Positions 43,236-53,744 of a DNA stretch of 64,000 bases are shown here, piece by piece (within the stretch, counting starts at the first letter, position 1; each line of letters opens with the position of its first letter). The notes under the pieces are model-generated. The model saw nothing but the letters and a program-made list of their open reading frames with translations, ran no database searches and was not told the DNA's origin. The position numbers and the translations under genes are program-made. This DNA comes from Candidatus Altimarinota bacterium (lineage in GTDB: Bacteria; Patescibacteriota; Gracilibacteria; BD1-5; UBA2023), in assembly GCA_014377305.1 (NCBI GenBank), contig JACMPW010000015.1:62001-126000 (forward strand), written 5' to 3'.

Positions 43236-45092
43236 ATGAAACCGCTCATCGCCATATTTCTCCTATCTACCCTATTGCTCTCTGCATGTGGATCTACTAT
43301 ATCTGGTGTTACCACTATTGATAAGACTCCATTTATCATAGATACCTATACAGTCGGACAGACTCAGACAGGCATCACCATCGAGAAAACTGGGCGTATC
43401 ACCGCGAGCTCATCACTCACACTCTCAGCACAATGAGCCGGAGAGATCAGCAAGATAACTGTAAAAGAATGACAAAATGTCAAAGCCGGAGCAGTGATCG
43501 CGACTCTCAAAGATACTCAGAACAACTACGATCTCAGATATTCTCAGGCGGTCAATACGCTCAAGGTACAAAACGCAAGTATAGAGACTACTCGTATCAA
43601 TCTATTGCAATCAGTCGATGCAGCTCGTATCAGCTATGAGCGAGCACGCCAAGCCTATGAAACTCTCACAGGGAAAAATGCACTCAGCTATGATACACTA
43701 GTAAATACCAATTCTAAAACACTCGACGCGTACAATGAGAGCTACAAAACCTACCTATCCGATGCTGAGCGTATCATGACATCCATGCTCTATGAGGCAG
43801 ACAAGATCCTCGGTATCACAACCAATTTCGAATATGCGAATGACGCCTGGGAGCCATACCTCGGGACTCGAGTCGGTGACTCACGAGCCCTCGCCAACAA
43901 CGAGTGGAACACGACATACGTCGTACGTGGTGATCTCAGGGCCAAGATAGAAAAATCCAAAAATATCAATCTCGCAGATCCTATTGTAGATTTTGATACT
44001 ATATCCAAGAGCTATGATCAGTCACGCAAACTCGCTGATGCGATGCTCTATATGCTACAAAATAGTGTCGTCGGGGGCGGACTCCCACAGGAGCTCCTCT
44101 CAGGATGGGTAGCAGCATGGAATGGTCAGAGATGAACTATTCAGGCATCTGAGTGAGGATACAATGGCTGGAGAGCTGGGACACTGACATTTTTTAAATG
44201 ATATAAAAATACTGAAATAGCCAACCGACTCGCACTCGCGAGCCTCTCTCGTGCTTTCACTCCTGAGGAGACAATCCTCGTGAGTTCCAACAACGATATC
44301 CGTATCACCTATGAGAATGCGAGGATCGATCTCAAAGACAAGGTCGAGAATGCTCGGCTCAATTTTGAACAAGCTCAGAAGTCATACGATACCGCTCAGG
44401 CACTCAAGTCAGCTACGCTCATACAACTCGATGCCAATAGAGAAAATGCGAAAATAGCACTGCAACAAGCAGAGAGAGATGCGAGCAAGCTCCGAGTCAC
44501 AGCACCAGTAGATGGTATCATATCACGAGTGATCGCAAGTGTAGGACAGACTGTCAATATCGGCTCTCAGATTGCAGAGTTCACAGGTCGACAACCACAG
44601 ATCATCATAGATGTTGCCCCATCACTCGTCGCATCTCTTGCCATAGGGGATAGCGTAGGAATACTCGTATCGGAACATACTCTGACAGGTATCATCACTG
44701 CTCTCTCGACCGTCGCCAATGCCAATCTCCTCTCCACTATACGTATTGCAATAAGTGATGCTGGACCATATATCGGCGAGAGTGCAACAGTATCATTTGT
44801 CCCACAAAACGAAACTGGAAACAATGGGAATCTGACGCTCCCTCTGGATTCAGTATCTATCATCGCTGAGTGAGAGTGAGAACTATATATCTATACTCAG
44901 ACAGGTATAGTCAGGCAATCTATCAAAATAGGGCAAACTCTCGGGGATACTATCGAAGTCATCTCACCACTGGCAAATGGAACCCAGGTGATCATCACAG
45001 ATATGAGCAACTATGATGCGAGCAAACAAATACTCGAGAAGAAAAAAATCGCAACACCATCCCCTCAAATAAAAACCGGAACAGGGGAATAA
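43236..45092 (+). CDS. RND efflux adaptor (HlyD/MFP family) lipoprotein
   Basis: 618 residues. Lipoprotein signal with LLLSAC (Cys18). A barrel-sandwich start (SAQGAGEISKITVKEGQNVKAGAVIATLKD), a very long helical hairpin of about 280 residues including TRINLLQSVDAARISYERARQAY and NARLNFEQAQKSYDTAQ, then the return strand [24 protein letters not shown] and the beta-barrel and membrane-proximal domains. Typical adaptors are 350-450 residues; the longer hairpin and an insert with DAWEPYLGTRV make this one large. At least eight glycines are TGA-coded. It pairs with the RND pump 28 nt downstream. In a bacterium likely to lack an outer membrane its partner on the outside is unclear. Confidence 0.88.
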
Positions 45093-45120
45093 AGAAATAA
45101 TTCATAATTCATTGTCATAT

Positions 45121-48100
45121 ATGTCTCGTCTGTCAGAACTCCAATCTCATATCGAATCAGGATTTCTCGGATTCTGGGTACGCAAGTATCGCATCTCATA
45201 TCTCATCGTCCTGCTCGTGATCATCATGGGACTCCTCGCCGCACTCGCCATACCTAAGGAGTCATCTCCATCGATCAATCTCGGTATCATCTCAGTAGTG
45301 ACCGTATATCCAGGTACTAATCCTGAGGATATAGACTCACTCATCACAGACAAGATATACAAGCAAATCAAAGATATCAAATGAGTTGACAAGATCACAA
45401 CGAGATCATCTCTCGGAGTCTCGAGTGTGACGATTAATGTAAAAACGAGTGCTACCGTCAAGAATGTACTCGATGATGTACGCAACAAAGTCGGAACAGT
45501 AGTGCTCCCAGCTGATGCAAAAACTCCTGTAATAACAGAGATCAAAACAGATACGGGTCGAGCTTTTTCGGTATTTGTATATGATCCAAGTGGCAAGGCA
45601 ACTCGCTCTATCCTCGTCTCGAGAGCCATCGATCTCCAGAACGTCGTCAAGCTCACACCTGGGATCGAGAGTGTCGATCTCTCAGCCAGTGCCAATACAG
45701 GTCCAGTCGGAGGTGGTGGAGGCAATGAGACATCATATGATGCACAGATCATCATCCCGAGTGACAAGCTCGCATCTCTCGGACTCACGCTCGCAGGGAT
45801 AGCAAACACGATCAGGTCAGCAAATCTGGATCAACCGATCGGGAACTACTCTCTCGGAGACAAGAAGTATGACTACCGTATCGAAGGCAAAAATAGAAAA
45901 TCGACAGACTTCCTCGATACGGCTATCGCACTACCAGGTGGATCACAGATCCGACTCGGAGACATAGCAAGCCTCGAACGCAAGTACAAGAGTACTACTG
46001 AGAATAAAGTCATCATAGGATCAGGCGGGACGAGTGCTCCATATATCGGACTCACTATCAACAAGAACGACTCAGCTAATATATTCACCGCGAGTGATGC
46101 AGCCAAAAAAGAGATAGAGCGAGTTTTTGCAACAAGTGAGTTCTCGTGACTCAAGTACCTCTATACGTCAGATCTAGCAGATAATATCCGAGATGACTAC
46201 GGCGAGTTAACCAAGGAGGCTATCACGACCCTGGTGCTCGTATTTATAGCGATGTATCTCTTTGTTGGATTTCGTGACTCACTCTTTGCGAGTCTGACAC
46301 TCCCACTCGCATTCCTCGCGACATTCATATTGCTCTATTATTTTGGCTTCACACTCAACTTCCTGACCAATTTTTCTCTCATCCTCTCGTTTGGTATAGC
46401 GGTCGATACGATCATTGTGATCGTCCAAGCAGCGAGTGCCAAGGTCAGGATCGGATACGAGCCTCGTACAGCTATCATGTTAGCACTACGAGAGTATAGT
46501 GTCCCGATAATCTCAGGAGTATCCGTGACGATCGTCGTATTCATCCCAATGATGTTCTTACCTGGGATTTTATGAAAATTCTTGGCCTATATCCCGATTA
46601 CTATATTCGGTGTACTCGCATCTGGGCTCGTACTCGCACTGACGATCAATAGTGCACTCTATCTCCTATTCGTGAAGCGATCAGATAGCTATGTCGAGAG
46701 CGATACGACACTCGAGTATGCGAGTCCTGATGAGCATGAGCTCCTCTCACTCGAGCGAGTCGGCAAGACCAAGCTCGCGAGTAGCGAGGCATCACTGCGT
46801 ACTCGTGTCATCCACAATTGTATCGAGTGGTACAAGCGTACACTCCGCAACTTTCTCGAACATACCTACCTGAGACGATCAGCGATCATACTTCCTTTTA
46901 TAGTATTTGTGCTATCGATATTTTTTTTGGCTCCTCGTGTCGGATTCGAGCTGTTCCCAGGAGACGACAATAATCTGACTACATTTGTCGTAGAGGGTCC
47001 AGTCGGTATCAGGACAGAGGTCATGAGTGAGCTCGTCTGAGATATGGGATGATATTTCCGTGGATATGGCGAGATTAAGTATGTATCGACACAGATATCT
47101 GGCAATCAGATGAATATCACGGTCGAGCTGACCAAAAAAGAAATCCGAAAAAAACTGGGGCAAAAAAGTGTATTTGACCTCGAAAATATCTGGCTCAAAA
47201 ATCTATCCATACTCGAATCCAAGTGACTCAAGGTCACGAGCAAAGTCATCGCAGGAGGACCACCATCATCCAAAGCAGTTGGACTCAAGATCATATCTGA
47301 TGATGCGAGCAAGCTCCCTATACTCATCAAGGTAGCCAAAGAATTTCGTGAGTATCTCAAGACGATACCAGGAACCAAAAATATCACTGTATCTTCTCAG
47401 GATACACCTGGGCAATTTGTCTTCACACTACGCAAAGATCTCCTCGCACTCTACTCAATACCATCATCTGTGATATATCAGGCGATCTCAACCAATATGA
47501 ATGGTGTAACTGTGGGGAGTATCGAGGACAACGGCGAAGATATGAACGTAGTACTCAAGTCAGATACCTTCCAGAACGAGTCTCGTATGGAGGATATCCT
47601 CTCGATACCATTCACTATGTGACCGACGACTTATACGGTAGGCAACTTCATAGATACCCGTATACAAAATGCGATCGCATCAGTCAACCGTGAGGCAGGC
47701 AAAGTACAGATAGCCGTCGAGTCTGATCTCGAGAAAAATTACAAAGATATACCTGAAGTGAAGGAATTACTAAAAAATAAAAAAGAACAAGCTATTGCCT
47801 ATAGTTACTGAATTTTTATGAAAAAAAAGAACTTTTCTAATTTAGAAGAATATATTAAGACTCTTTTCTATACACCTACAATACAGTGAGAATTTACACG
47901 ATATGCTACTTTTTATCAATTTCCAAATGGTATATCGTACAAGGCATGAGGTGAGAACGATGCCAACTCAGAACTCATCCTTGCCGTGGTATCAGCATTT
48001 TTCATCGCTGTGATGGTCATATTCGCTATCCTCACTCTCCAGTTCAACAGCTTTTCACAGCCAGCGATCATCCTCTACTCAGTCGTGATGTCACTCCCGT

Positions 48101-48528
48101 TCGTCATGATCGGTCTCCTTATCACTGGCAACCAGTTCTCTATGCCATTTGGTATCGGATTCATAGCATTCACAGGGATCGCCGTCAACCACGGCATCAT
48201 CCTCATCGATGCCATCAACCAGAATCTGCAGAAGGGGATGAACGGATTCACAGCACTTGTGGAGGCAGGATCATCTCGTCTCGAGCCGATGACACTCACG
48301 ACGGTCACAACTGTTCTCGGTATCCTCCCGATAGCACTACGGGATCGATTTTGGGCAGGGATGGGATTCACTATCATATTCGGTATTATCGCGGCCTCTG
48401 CTCTCACACTCTTCGTGGTCAAGGGTATCTACTATGAGATCTATGTGGCAGAACACGAGTGACTCATGAATAAGATCAGGCGAAAATGGAGAGAACGGAA
48501 AGGAAGACGAATCAAAAGAGAGCAATAA
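45121..48528 (+). CDS. RND-family efflux permease
   Basis: 1135 residues, HAE/AcrB-type with the usual repeated plan: TM1 (about 24-45), first porter loop, TM2-6 with the proton-relay helix carrying FGIAVDTIIVIVQAA (Asp), TM7 (SAIILPFIVFVLSIFF), second porter loop, and TM8-12 (SAFFIAVMVIFAILTLQF, FGIGFIAFTGIAVNHGIILIDA). At least eleven glycines are TGA-coded. The second large loop holds an insert near residues 895-945 (KKKNFSNLEEYIKTLFYT). It exports substrates using the proton gradient; the substrate is unknown. The long cytoplasmic segment after TM6 (ESDTTLEYASPDEHELL) is unusual. Confidence 0.92.
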
Positions 48529-48573
48529 TAAAACCAATTCCAGAATACCATATCTATAATCAATCATCATACT

Positions 48574-49719
48574 ATGTTCCTCATCCTCGCCACCGCATTT
48601 CTCGATATCCTCGGCATCGGTATACTCATCCCAGTCCTTCCAGATATCATCACTCATTTTGGCGTGAGTGAGGCATGGAATCCATATTCTCAGTGAATCT
48701 ACTCGATCGGTATGTTCCTCGGAGGACTCGTGTTCGGACGACTCTCAGACAAGTATGGTCGCAAGAATCTGCTCTCTGTGACGACCAGTTTCAACCTGCT
48801 TGGATATATCATCCTCTGGCTCTCACTGTCATCGGGGATCATCTCTGCCAACCTCGGTTTTCTTTTTGTCGTATTTTTGATTGCTCGGTTTGTATCAGGA
48901 CTCGGTGGTGCATGACTCTGAGTGGCTCAGGCATACATATCAGATGTATCCACGTCAGCCACCAAGACCAAGAATATGGGAATGATAGGGGCAGCATTTG
49001 GTCTCGCGTTTCTCATTGGGCCTGCGATCGGTGGACTCCTCTCACACTGGGGGATCGAGTATGTCATACTCGGATGTATCGTGGCGATCACAGCAAATCT
49101 GATACTCATACTCACTGTACTAAAGGAGCCAATCAAGCATGAGGTCGAGATGCATGCAGATCATGTGCCATTCTACTTCTCACGACCTATGATCATACTA
49201 TTCATACTCTCATTCGGTGGTACACTCGCGTTCTCAGCAGTCCAATCTGGATCGACACAATACTATACTGATGTCTTCGGATTCTCGGGTGATCAGAGAT
49301 GATATACTCTCTCACTCGTAGGACTCATCGCTATCATTTATCAGGGTGGATTGATCAGATTTGTCAGGAACGCATTCTCCGAAATACAGATGATCCAGAT
49401 TGCTATCGCTCTCATGTCTCTGAGTCTATACCTCTTCGCTGTGAATCGTATTACCTATCTCATATTCCCGATTATAGCACTATTTCCTATTGCGATGGGT
49501 ACATTCCAGCCAGCGATCAATGCACTCATAGCAGACAAAGCAGGGAAAGAAGTCGGCAAAGTCATGGGATACAATACATCCGTGATCTCTATTGCGAGTA
49601 TCATCGGGCCATTTTTCGTCGGGACGCTCTATACTATGAGTTATTCTCTCCCATTCTATATATCTGCTGGCATCGCGTTCATCCTCTTCATAGTCGCCAT
49701 GATAGGTTTGAAGAAGTAG
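48574..49719 (+). CDS. MFS transporter (TetA/Bcr-like)
   Basis: 381 residues with twelve predicted helices. FLDILGIGILIPVLPDII in helix 1, the loop 2-3 signature GRLSDKYGRKNLL, and the drug-exporter style motif C region GLAFLIGPAIGGLLSHWG. Four glycines are TGA-coded, two in GAGLGVAQAYISDV. The family points to export of drugs or metabolites. It lies 45 nt after the RND pump, so the efflux genes may share regulation. Confidence 0.92.
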
Positions 49720-49743
49720 ATAGTTTTTAGTCGGAAAAAAGAG

Positions 49744-49772
49744 AAAAGGCCTCGTATGATACGAAGCCTTTT
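49744..49772. terminator. Bidirectional terminator
   Basis: Stem AAAAGGC-TCGTAT / ATACGA-GCCTTTT with one mismatch. It ends the MFS gene on the plus strand and the structured RNA gene on the minus strand, where a TTTTCTCTTTTTT tract follows. Confidence 0.85.
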
Positions 49773-49782
49773 AATATTTGGT

Positions 49783-49964
49783 GGAAAATGATACTACCCG
49801 TCAGGGTCAGTATTTCAACGACGGCTCCATGGATACTTGCGTACCTTATCTTTGTTCGGACGTTGACACCCAAACAAATCATTCTTGATACGATACTAAT
49901 AATCTACTATCAAGCACTTCAAAGCCTCCTGCCTATCCTACACAAACTGAATAGATCATTTTCC
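49783..49964 (-). ncRNA. Stand-alone structured RNA with 23S rRNA L1-stalk core
   Basis: 182 nt on the minus strand. The ends pair over 10 bp (GGAAAATGAT with ATCATTTTCC, next to an encoded ACCA), and TCAGT pairs with ACTGA inside. Within lie four blocks conserved in bacterial 23S rRNA helices 76-78, the L1 stalk: TGTGTAGGATAGG, GGAGGCTTTGAAG, CATGGAGCCG, TTGAAATAC, in the right order. The part between the second and third block, short in E. coli, is enlarged to about 95 nt with hairpins CTTGATA/TATCAAG and TTGTTTGG/CCGAACAA. A TTGACA-N16-TATGAT promoter would start transcription at the first base of the closing helix, and a terminator follows, so this looks like a dedicated gene and not a random fragment. 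Function unknown; ribosomal protein L1 binding is a natural guess. Confidence 0.7.
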
Positions 49965-49970
49965 GGTTGA

Positions 49971-49998
49971 ATCATATGAGATATCTCTCTCTTGTCAA
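49971..49998 (-). promoter_or_regulatory. Promoter of the L1-stalk-like RNA
   Basis: On the minus strand: TTGACA (49998-49993), 16-bp spacer, TATGAT (49976-49971), then 6 nt to G49964, the first base of the closing helix. The -35 box begins 6 nt after the DedA stop. Confidence 0.8.
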
Positions 49999-50003
49999 AT
50001 AAA

Positions 50004-50570
50004 TTATAATCCAATCATACTCATCATCTCTCGTCCACCATATACGATGATGCCGACGATCAGTCACTCGCCCATCGTGAGTGCGAGGACAAATCTCCAG
50101 AAGTGATACCGCACCGTACCAGCGACATAGCAGATGAGATCCGTCGGAACTATAGGAGCAAATGACCAGAGCAATATTGCATAAAATCCGTATTTTTCGA
50201 TAACTTGTGTCACCTTTTTGCTATGAGTATGCTCGGCGAACATCTCATCGAATCCCATCACATCAGAGAATCGGTAGATGAGGATACCCGAGAACACGAT
50301 ACCGATCATAGAGATAGCAAATACAAGATGCGGATTATCCGGAAAAAATAATATCCCAACGAGTACCAGTGGCAAGCTCGGTAGGAGGATGAGCCCACGA
50401 ACAAATGATGCGAGGATATATACAATCAATTCGAGTGATCCAAATGACTGGAAAAAACCGAGTAAATTCTTTGGCTCCAAGAGTCACTGGTGCTGAGATA
50501 TATAGTAGGCAAGTGATATGACTATAGCAATCCAGATTCCGAGGAGGATTTTTTTGATTATTTGTATCAT
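50004..50570 (-). CDS. DedA/VTT-domain membrane protein
   Basis: 188 residues, two TGA-coded glycines (29 and 168). Hydrophobic segments near 8-25, 45-70, 76-98 and 130-155 plus a C-terminal segment. The re-entrant VTT motif is visible as LLWSFAPIVPTDLICYVAGTVRYHFWRF (F/G-xxP plus GxxR pattern). DedA/TVP38 proteins act as lipid scramblases or carriers of undecaprenyl phosphate in other bacteria. The ATG at 50570 gives a full first helix. Confidence 0.85.
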
Positions 50571-50642
50571 GAGATGAGTGTATGTGTGGGTTGCTTTTTG
50601 TCAAAAAGAGTTATACTGGATTGATACTGATCCTCATAATAT

Positions 50643-51176
50643 ATGCAATATTCTCTACTCATCCTCGCAACACTCATCATCTCAAGTTGTACATACAATA
50701 CTGGAATATCAGATCCTGAGCCTGTCATGATAGACTCAGGATCATCGACAATCCAGCAACACTATCCATATACGATCGGAACTGTGGATACAGCATTCAA
50801 ACTGATCTGACCAGATCACAAGATCGAGGTCGGAGGTGTACCAGATCCGAAGGTATCTGGAGTAACTTGTTTCTATAGTCGAGCAAGAACTGGTGGAATC
50901 AGTGGAGCGATATGACTCGCTGAGGATACGAGTGATGCGTCAGTCGCATGTCGACAGACAGGGAAGATCATATTCATAGAGCCTATTCGAACAAGTGAGG
51001 AGATCTGGAACGAGAGTACGAGTTTTTTCTTCAAAAAAATCCGTATCGTCAGGTTCTACGACAAGACCTCAAATAGCCTCATTTATCTCGTCTACTCAGA
51101 CAAGCTCATCGATGGATCACCCAAGAACTCTATATCTGCCGTCGCACTCGATAGTATCACTCCATCACTGAGATAG
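50643..51176 (+). CDS. CreA family lipoprotein
   Basis: 177 residues. Signal with a lipobox (IISSC, Cys16), then the CreA domain: IGTVDTAFKLIGPDHKIEV, DPKVSGVTCFYSRARTGGISG, LAEDTSDASVACRQTGKI, FFFKKIRIVRFYDKTSNSLIYLVYSDKLIDGSPKNSISAV. Every conserved block of the family is present. Two glycines (in KLIGPDH and GAIGLAEDT) are TGA-coded. CreA proteins are periplasmic and of unknown function; a lipid anchor here replaces free secretion. Confidence 0.92.
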
Positions 51177-51193
51177 TCTCAAATATAAAAAAT

Positions 51194-51736
51194 ATGCAAT
51201 TCGCTATCGGTACCACTAACAAGCCGAAATCAGCAGCCATAGAATATGTCCTCTCCACTTCACCGTATACGGGTGGAGCCACTTATTCTAATCACAAGGC
51301 CGATTCTGGAGTTCCTGATATGCCAACAACACTCCAGGAACTGAGAACATGAGCCAAGAATCGGGCAGTATACACAAGACGAGAAAATCCAGATGCAGAC
51401 TACTATGTTGGGATGGAGGGAGGAGTATATCAGGACTCCCAGTGAGAAGAATACTGGCTCATCGGAGTCGTCTATATCGAGAACTCGACTGGTCAGTGAT
51501 ACTATGGATACTCTTGTCATCTCAGAGTGCCTGATGCTGTCATAGATGGACTCTTCGATGGACAACAGAGAGATCTCGAACAAGTCGTACACGCACTCGG
51601 TGGAGAGGCAAATATCGGAGACAAACAAGGATCATATCATGCCTGGACAGATGGCATGCTCTCGAGACGGGAGCAATTTATCATGGCGACACAGTGTGCG
51701 ATTGCTCCATTTTTCAATATGTTTTATCAGAAATAG
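51194..51736 (+). CDS. Inosine/xanthosine triphosphatase (DUF84, YjjX-like)
   Basis: 180 residues. IGTTNKPKSAAIEYVL (substrate loop), DSGVPDMPTTLQELRTGAKNRAV, DYYVGMEGGV (catalytic Glu region) and GVVYIENSTGQGYYG follow the DUF84 order. Three glycines are TGA-coded, two in the active-site loops. The family hydrolyses non-canonical purine NTPs such as ITP and XTP and so cleans the nucleotide pool. It lies 17 nt after creA and 3 nt before the transporter gene. Confidence 0.9.
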
Positions 51737-51739
51737 CCT

Positions 51740-52588
51740 ATGTGGATCCTGTTCGCCCTCACATCAGCTACTATACTCGCCAGTCGCAAGATCCAAGAGA
51801 AAAAACTCGTCGGTAATATCGGACCAGCTCTCGGCTGGATGCTCAGACTCGTATCTGGGATCTGTGCACTCATCATATGGGTGATATTCTCTCGTGATAC
51901 GGTCGGGATGACTGATCCAGTAGTCATCAGTGTCATACTCGCTGTAGCTCTACTCTATCCACTTCAGACACACCTCTACTATCGGGCGATGTACGCGATG
52001 CCGATATCAGTATTTGGCATGATGGCTGGTATAGTTCCGCTCACTTCACTGATACTATCTCATATATTCCTAGGTTCTCCTGTATCATCATTTGGACTCA
52101 TAGCTATATGATTCACGATACTAGCTATCGCAATACTCTCATACAAGAGGGATCACGGTGATGTACATATATCTGCGATTCTCTATGCGATCGGTGCCTA
52201 TGTATTGTTCGGTATCGGGAGCGTACTCGATAGAACAGCTCTCTATCATATTGCTCCGATCCCATATACAGTACTCAACCAGATCGTTGGGGCGATATCT
52301 ATATTCGTCTATACTCACTCCCTCCTCGGCAATACTCAGGTACAAGCCGCCAGAGAAAATATACCAGTCATACTGATGATATGAGGTACTATAGCTATCT
52401 CATGGCTCCTCTCGAGTCAAGCCCTCCTCCTCGCACCCAATCCAGGATATGTATGAGCCCTACAAAATGTACATATGCTCATCACTGCTCTCTATGGGGT
52501 TTTCATCCTCAAAGAAGAGATCACAAAAAGAAAGATATTCGTCTTCATCTGTATGCTCATTGCACTTGTTTCATTTGCCTTTGCATAA
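51740..52588 (+). CDS. EamA/DMT-family transporter
   Basis: 282 residues, about ten helices in two repeats, the plan of drug/metabolite transporters. The repeats end in GIVPLTSLILSHIFLG and ITALYGVFILKEEITKRK, the typical EamA pattern with a charged loop after helix 9. Three glycines are TGA-coded. Substrate unknown. It shares an operon with the DUF84 NTPase (3-nt gap). The stop lies 3 nt before the -35 box of the T-box transcript. Confidence 0.85.
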
Positions 52589-52590
52589 AC

Positions 52591-52617
52591 TTGCAATTCT
52601 CATAAAATCTCTATACT
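52591..52617 (+). promoter_or_regulatory. Promoter of the T-box / ileS transcript
   Basis: TTGCAA at 52591-52596, 15-bp spacer (16 if CTTGCA is used), TATACT at 52612-52617. Expected start near 52624. Confidence 0.65.
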
Positions 52618-52623
52618 AGACTC

Positions 52624-52823
52624 ATATCACAAAAGCGATCGAGCGGCCATCACCCGCGAGCTAACAGCAGAAATGCCATAAGGCAAACTAGACCTGTTCG
52701 GAGTTGCAATACTCCGTCAAAAAATCTACAATCAAGTATCCGCTTTCGGTGGTACCTTCTTCCTTCACTCTTTGAGTTACAGAGGACCAAAAGCACACAT
52801 TTTATTTTGTGTGATTTTTTATT
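52624..52823 (+). promoter_or_regulatory. T-box leader with isoleucine (AUC) specifier
   Basis: A leader of about 200 nt ahead of the GIY-YIG gene and ileS. It has the T-box core GGTGGTACC (52748-52756), whose UGGU can pair with the ACCA end of uncharged tRNA. A short helix GCGG / CCGC (52643-52657) presents CCATCAC, with ATC (52649-52651), the Ile codon, as specifier. This resembles the ultrashort stem I of ileS T-boxes of Actinobacteria. AAAGCG near 52633 can pair with CGCTTT at 52741. A hairpin CACACA / TGTGTG (52794-52813) with a following T tract lies right before the next start codon, as expected for attenuation. Uncharged tRNA-Ile should raise ileS expression. Confidence 0.78.
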
Positions 52824-52825
52824 TT

Positions 52826-53734
52826 ATGCCATCAAGAACAATTCTTACACATCTTATCTCTTGAAATCCTGATTGAATCAGAATTGTAGAATTCACAACG
52901 CGACCCATTCAATGAGTTTCATTTCCTCGTAGCCTATTTAAAGAAGTAACTGAAAGAAGTGAACTCTCGAATGCTTGAGTTTATTTCTTATTCTGAGAAG
53001 ATGAAAATGAAAATATTCAGGTATATATAGGTCAAGCTTTGAATATAACGGAAAGATTAAAAAACCATCTAAGAAGTTTGGAAAAGAACTTTTGGACAAC
53101 AACGGTATGTTTTACGAAATGACAAACAAGGCTTAATAGTGCGCAAGTAAATTATCTAGAATCAAAATTAATAAAGAAAGTTAATGAAAGCTGAAGAGTT
53201 GATAAAGATAATATCTTAAATGGAAACGCATGAAATAGGGAGCCTCTTGATGAGTTTCAAATTGCTGATTTAGAAGAATTTTTAAGTGATTTAGAAATAC
53301 TTCTATGAACATTGGGACACTCTATCTTAAGTCCATATTTTCATAAAAATAATAGATGAGAAATTCTCAATAATGAAAATCAATCCGAAGTAATCTATTA
53401 TCTTAAGCGATGAAATTGTGAATGAAAAATGGTTTATATAAATGAGGGTTTTATTGTATTAAAAGATAGCATATGACAATCTATGCAAGCTTGCTGACTA
53501 AAAGATTGAATTTTGAAAAGACGAGAAAAACTTGAAAAAGACTGAGTGATAGAATTTCTTAATGATTGAAAGATTAAATTTCTAAAAGATCATCTTTTTA
53601 AAACCCCTTCATGATGATCAATTATACTTTCTGGTTCAGCCTCAAATTGATGGTGAGACTGGAAAGATTTAAATGAAAGATCCCTTTGAGAAAATGAAAA
53701 TTATTGGCAACAAACAATAAATTTAAATAACTAA
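52826..53734 (+). CDS. GIY-YIG nuclease with DUF4357-like C-terminus
   Basis: 302 residues. GIY-YIG core: GVYFLFGEDENENIQVYIGQALNITERLKNHL, so the two signature strands read GVY and YIG, and the catalytic Arg lies in ERLKNH. The last part (KTPSGGSIILSGSASNGWGDWKDLNE) matches DUF4357, a usual partner of such nucleases in GIY-YIG/DUF4357 proteins. Of 27 glycines 22 are TGA, against a small minority in ileS. The gene lies between the T-box leader and ileS, 10 nt before the ileS ATG. It probably arrived later and now uses the tRNA-responsive promoter. No methylase partner is adjacent, so defence or selfish mobility are both possible. Confidence 0.85.
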
Positions 53735-53744
53735 CTCTAATACC

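Noticed and set aside
49788-49970. Open frame of 60 codons, extendable to 73 with TGA as Gly
   Set aside because: It lies over the structured minus-strand RNA with conserved rRNA-like blocks and has no protein-like features.
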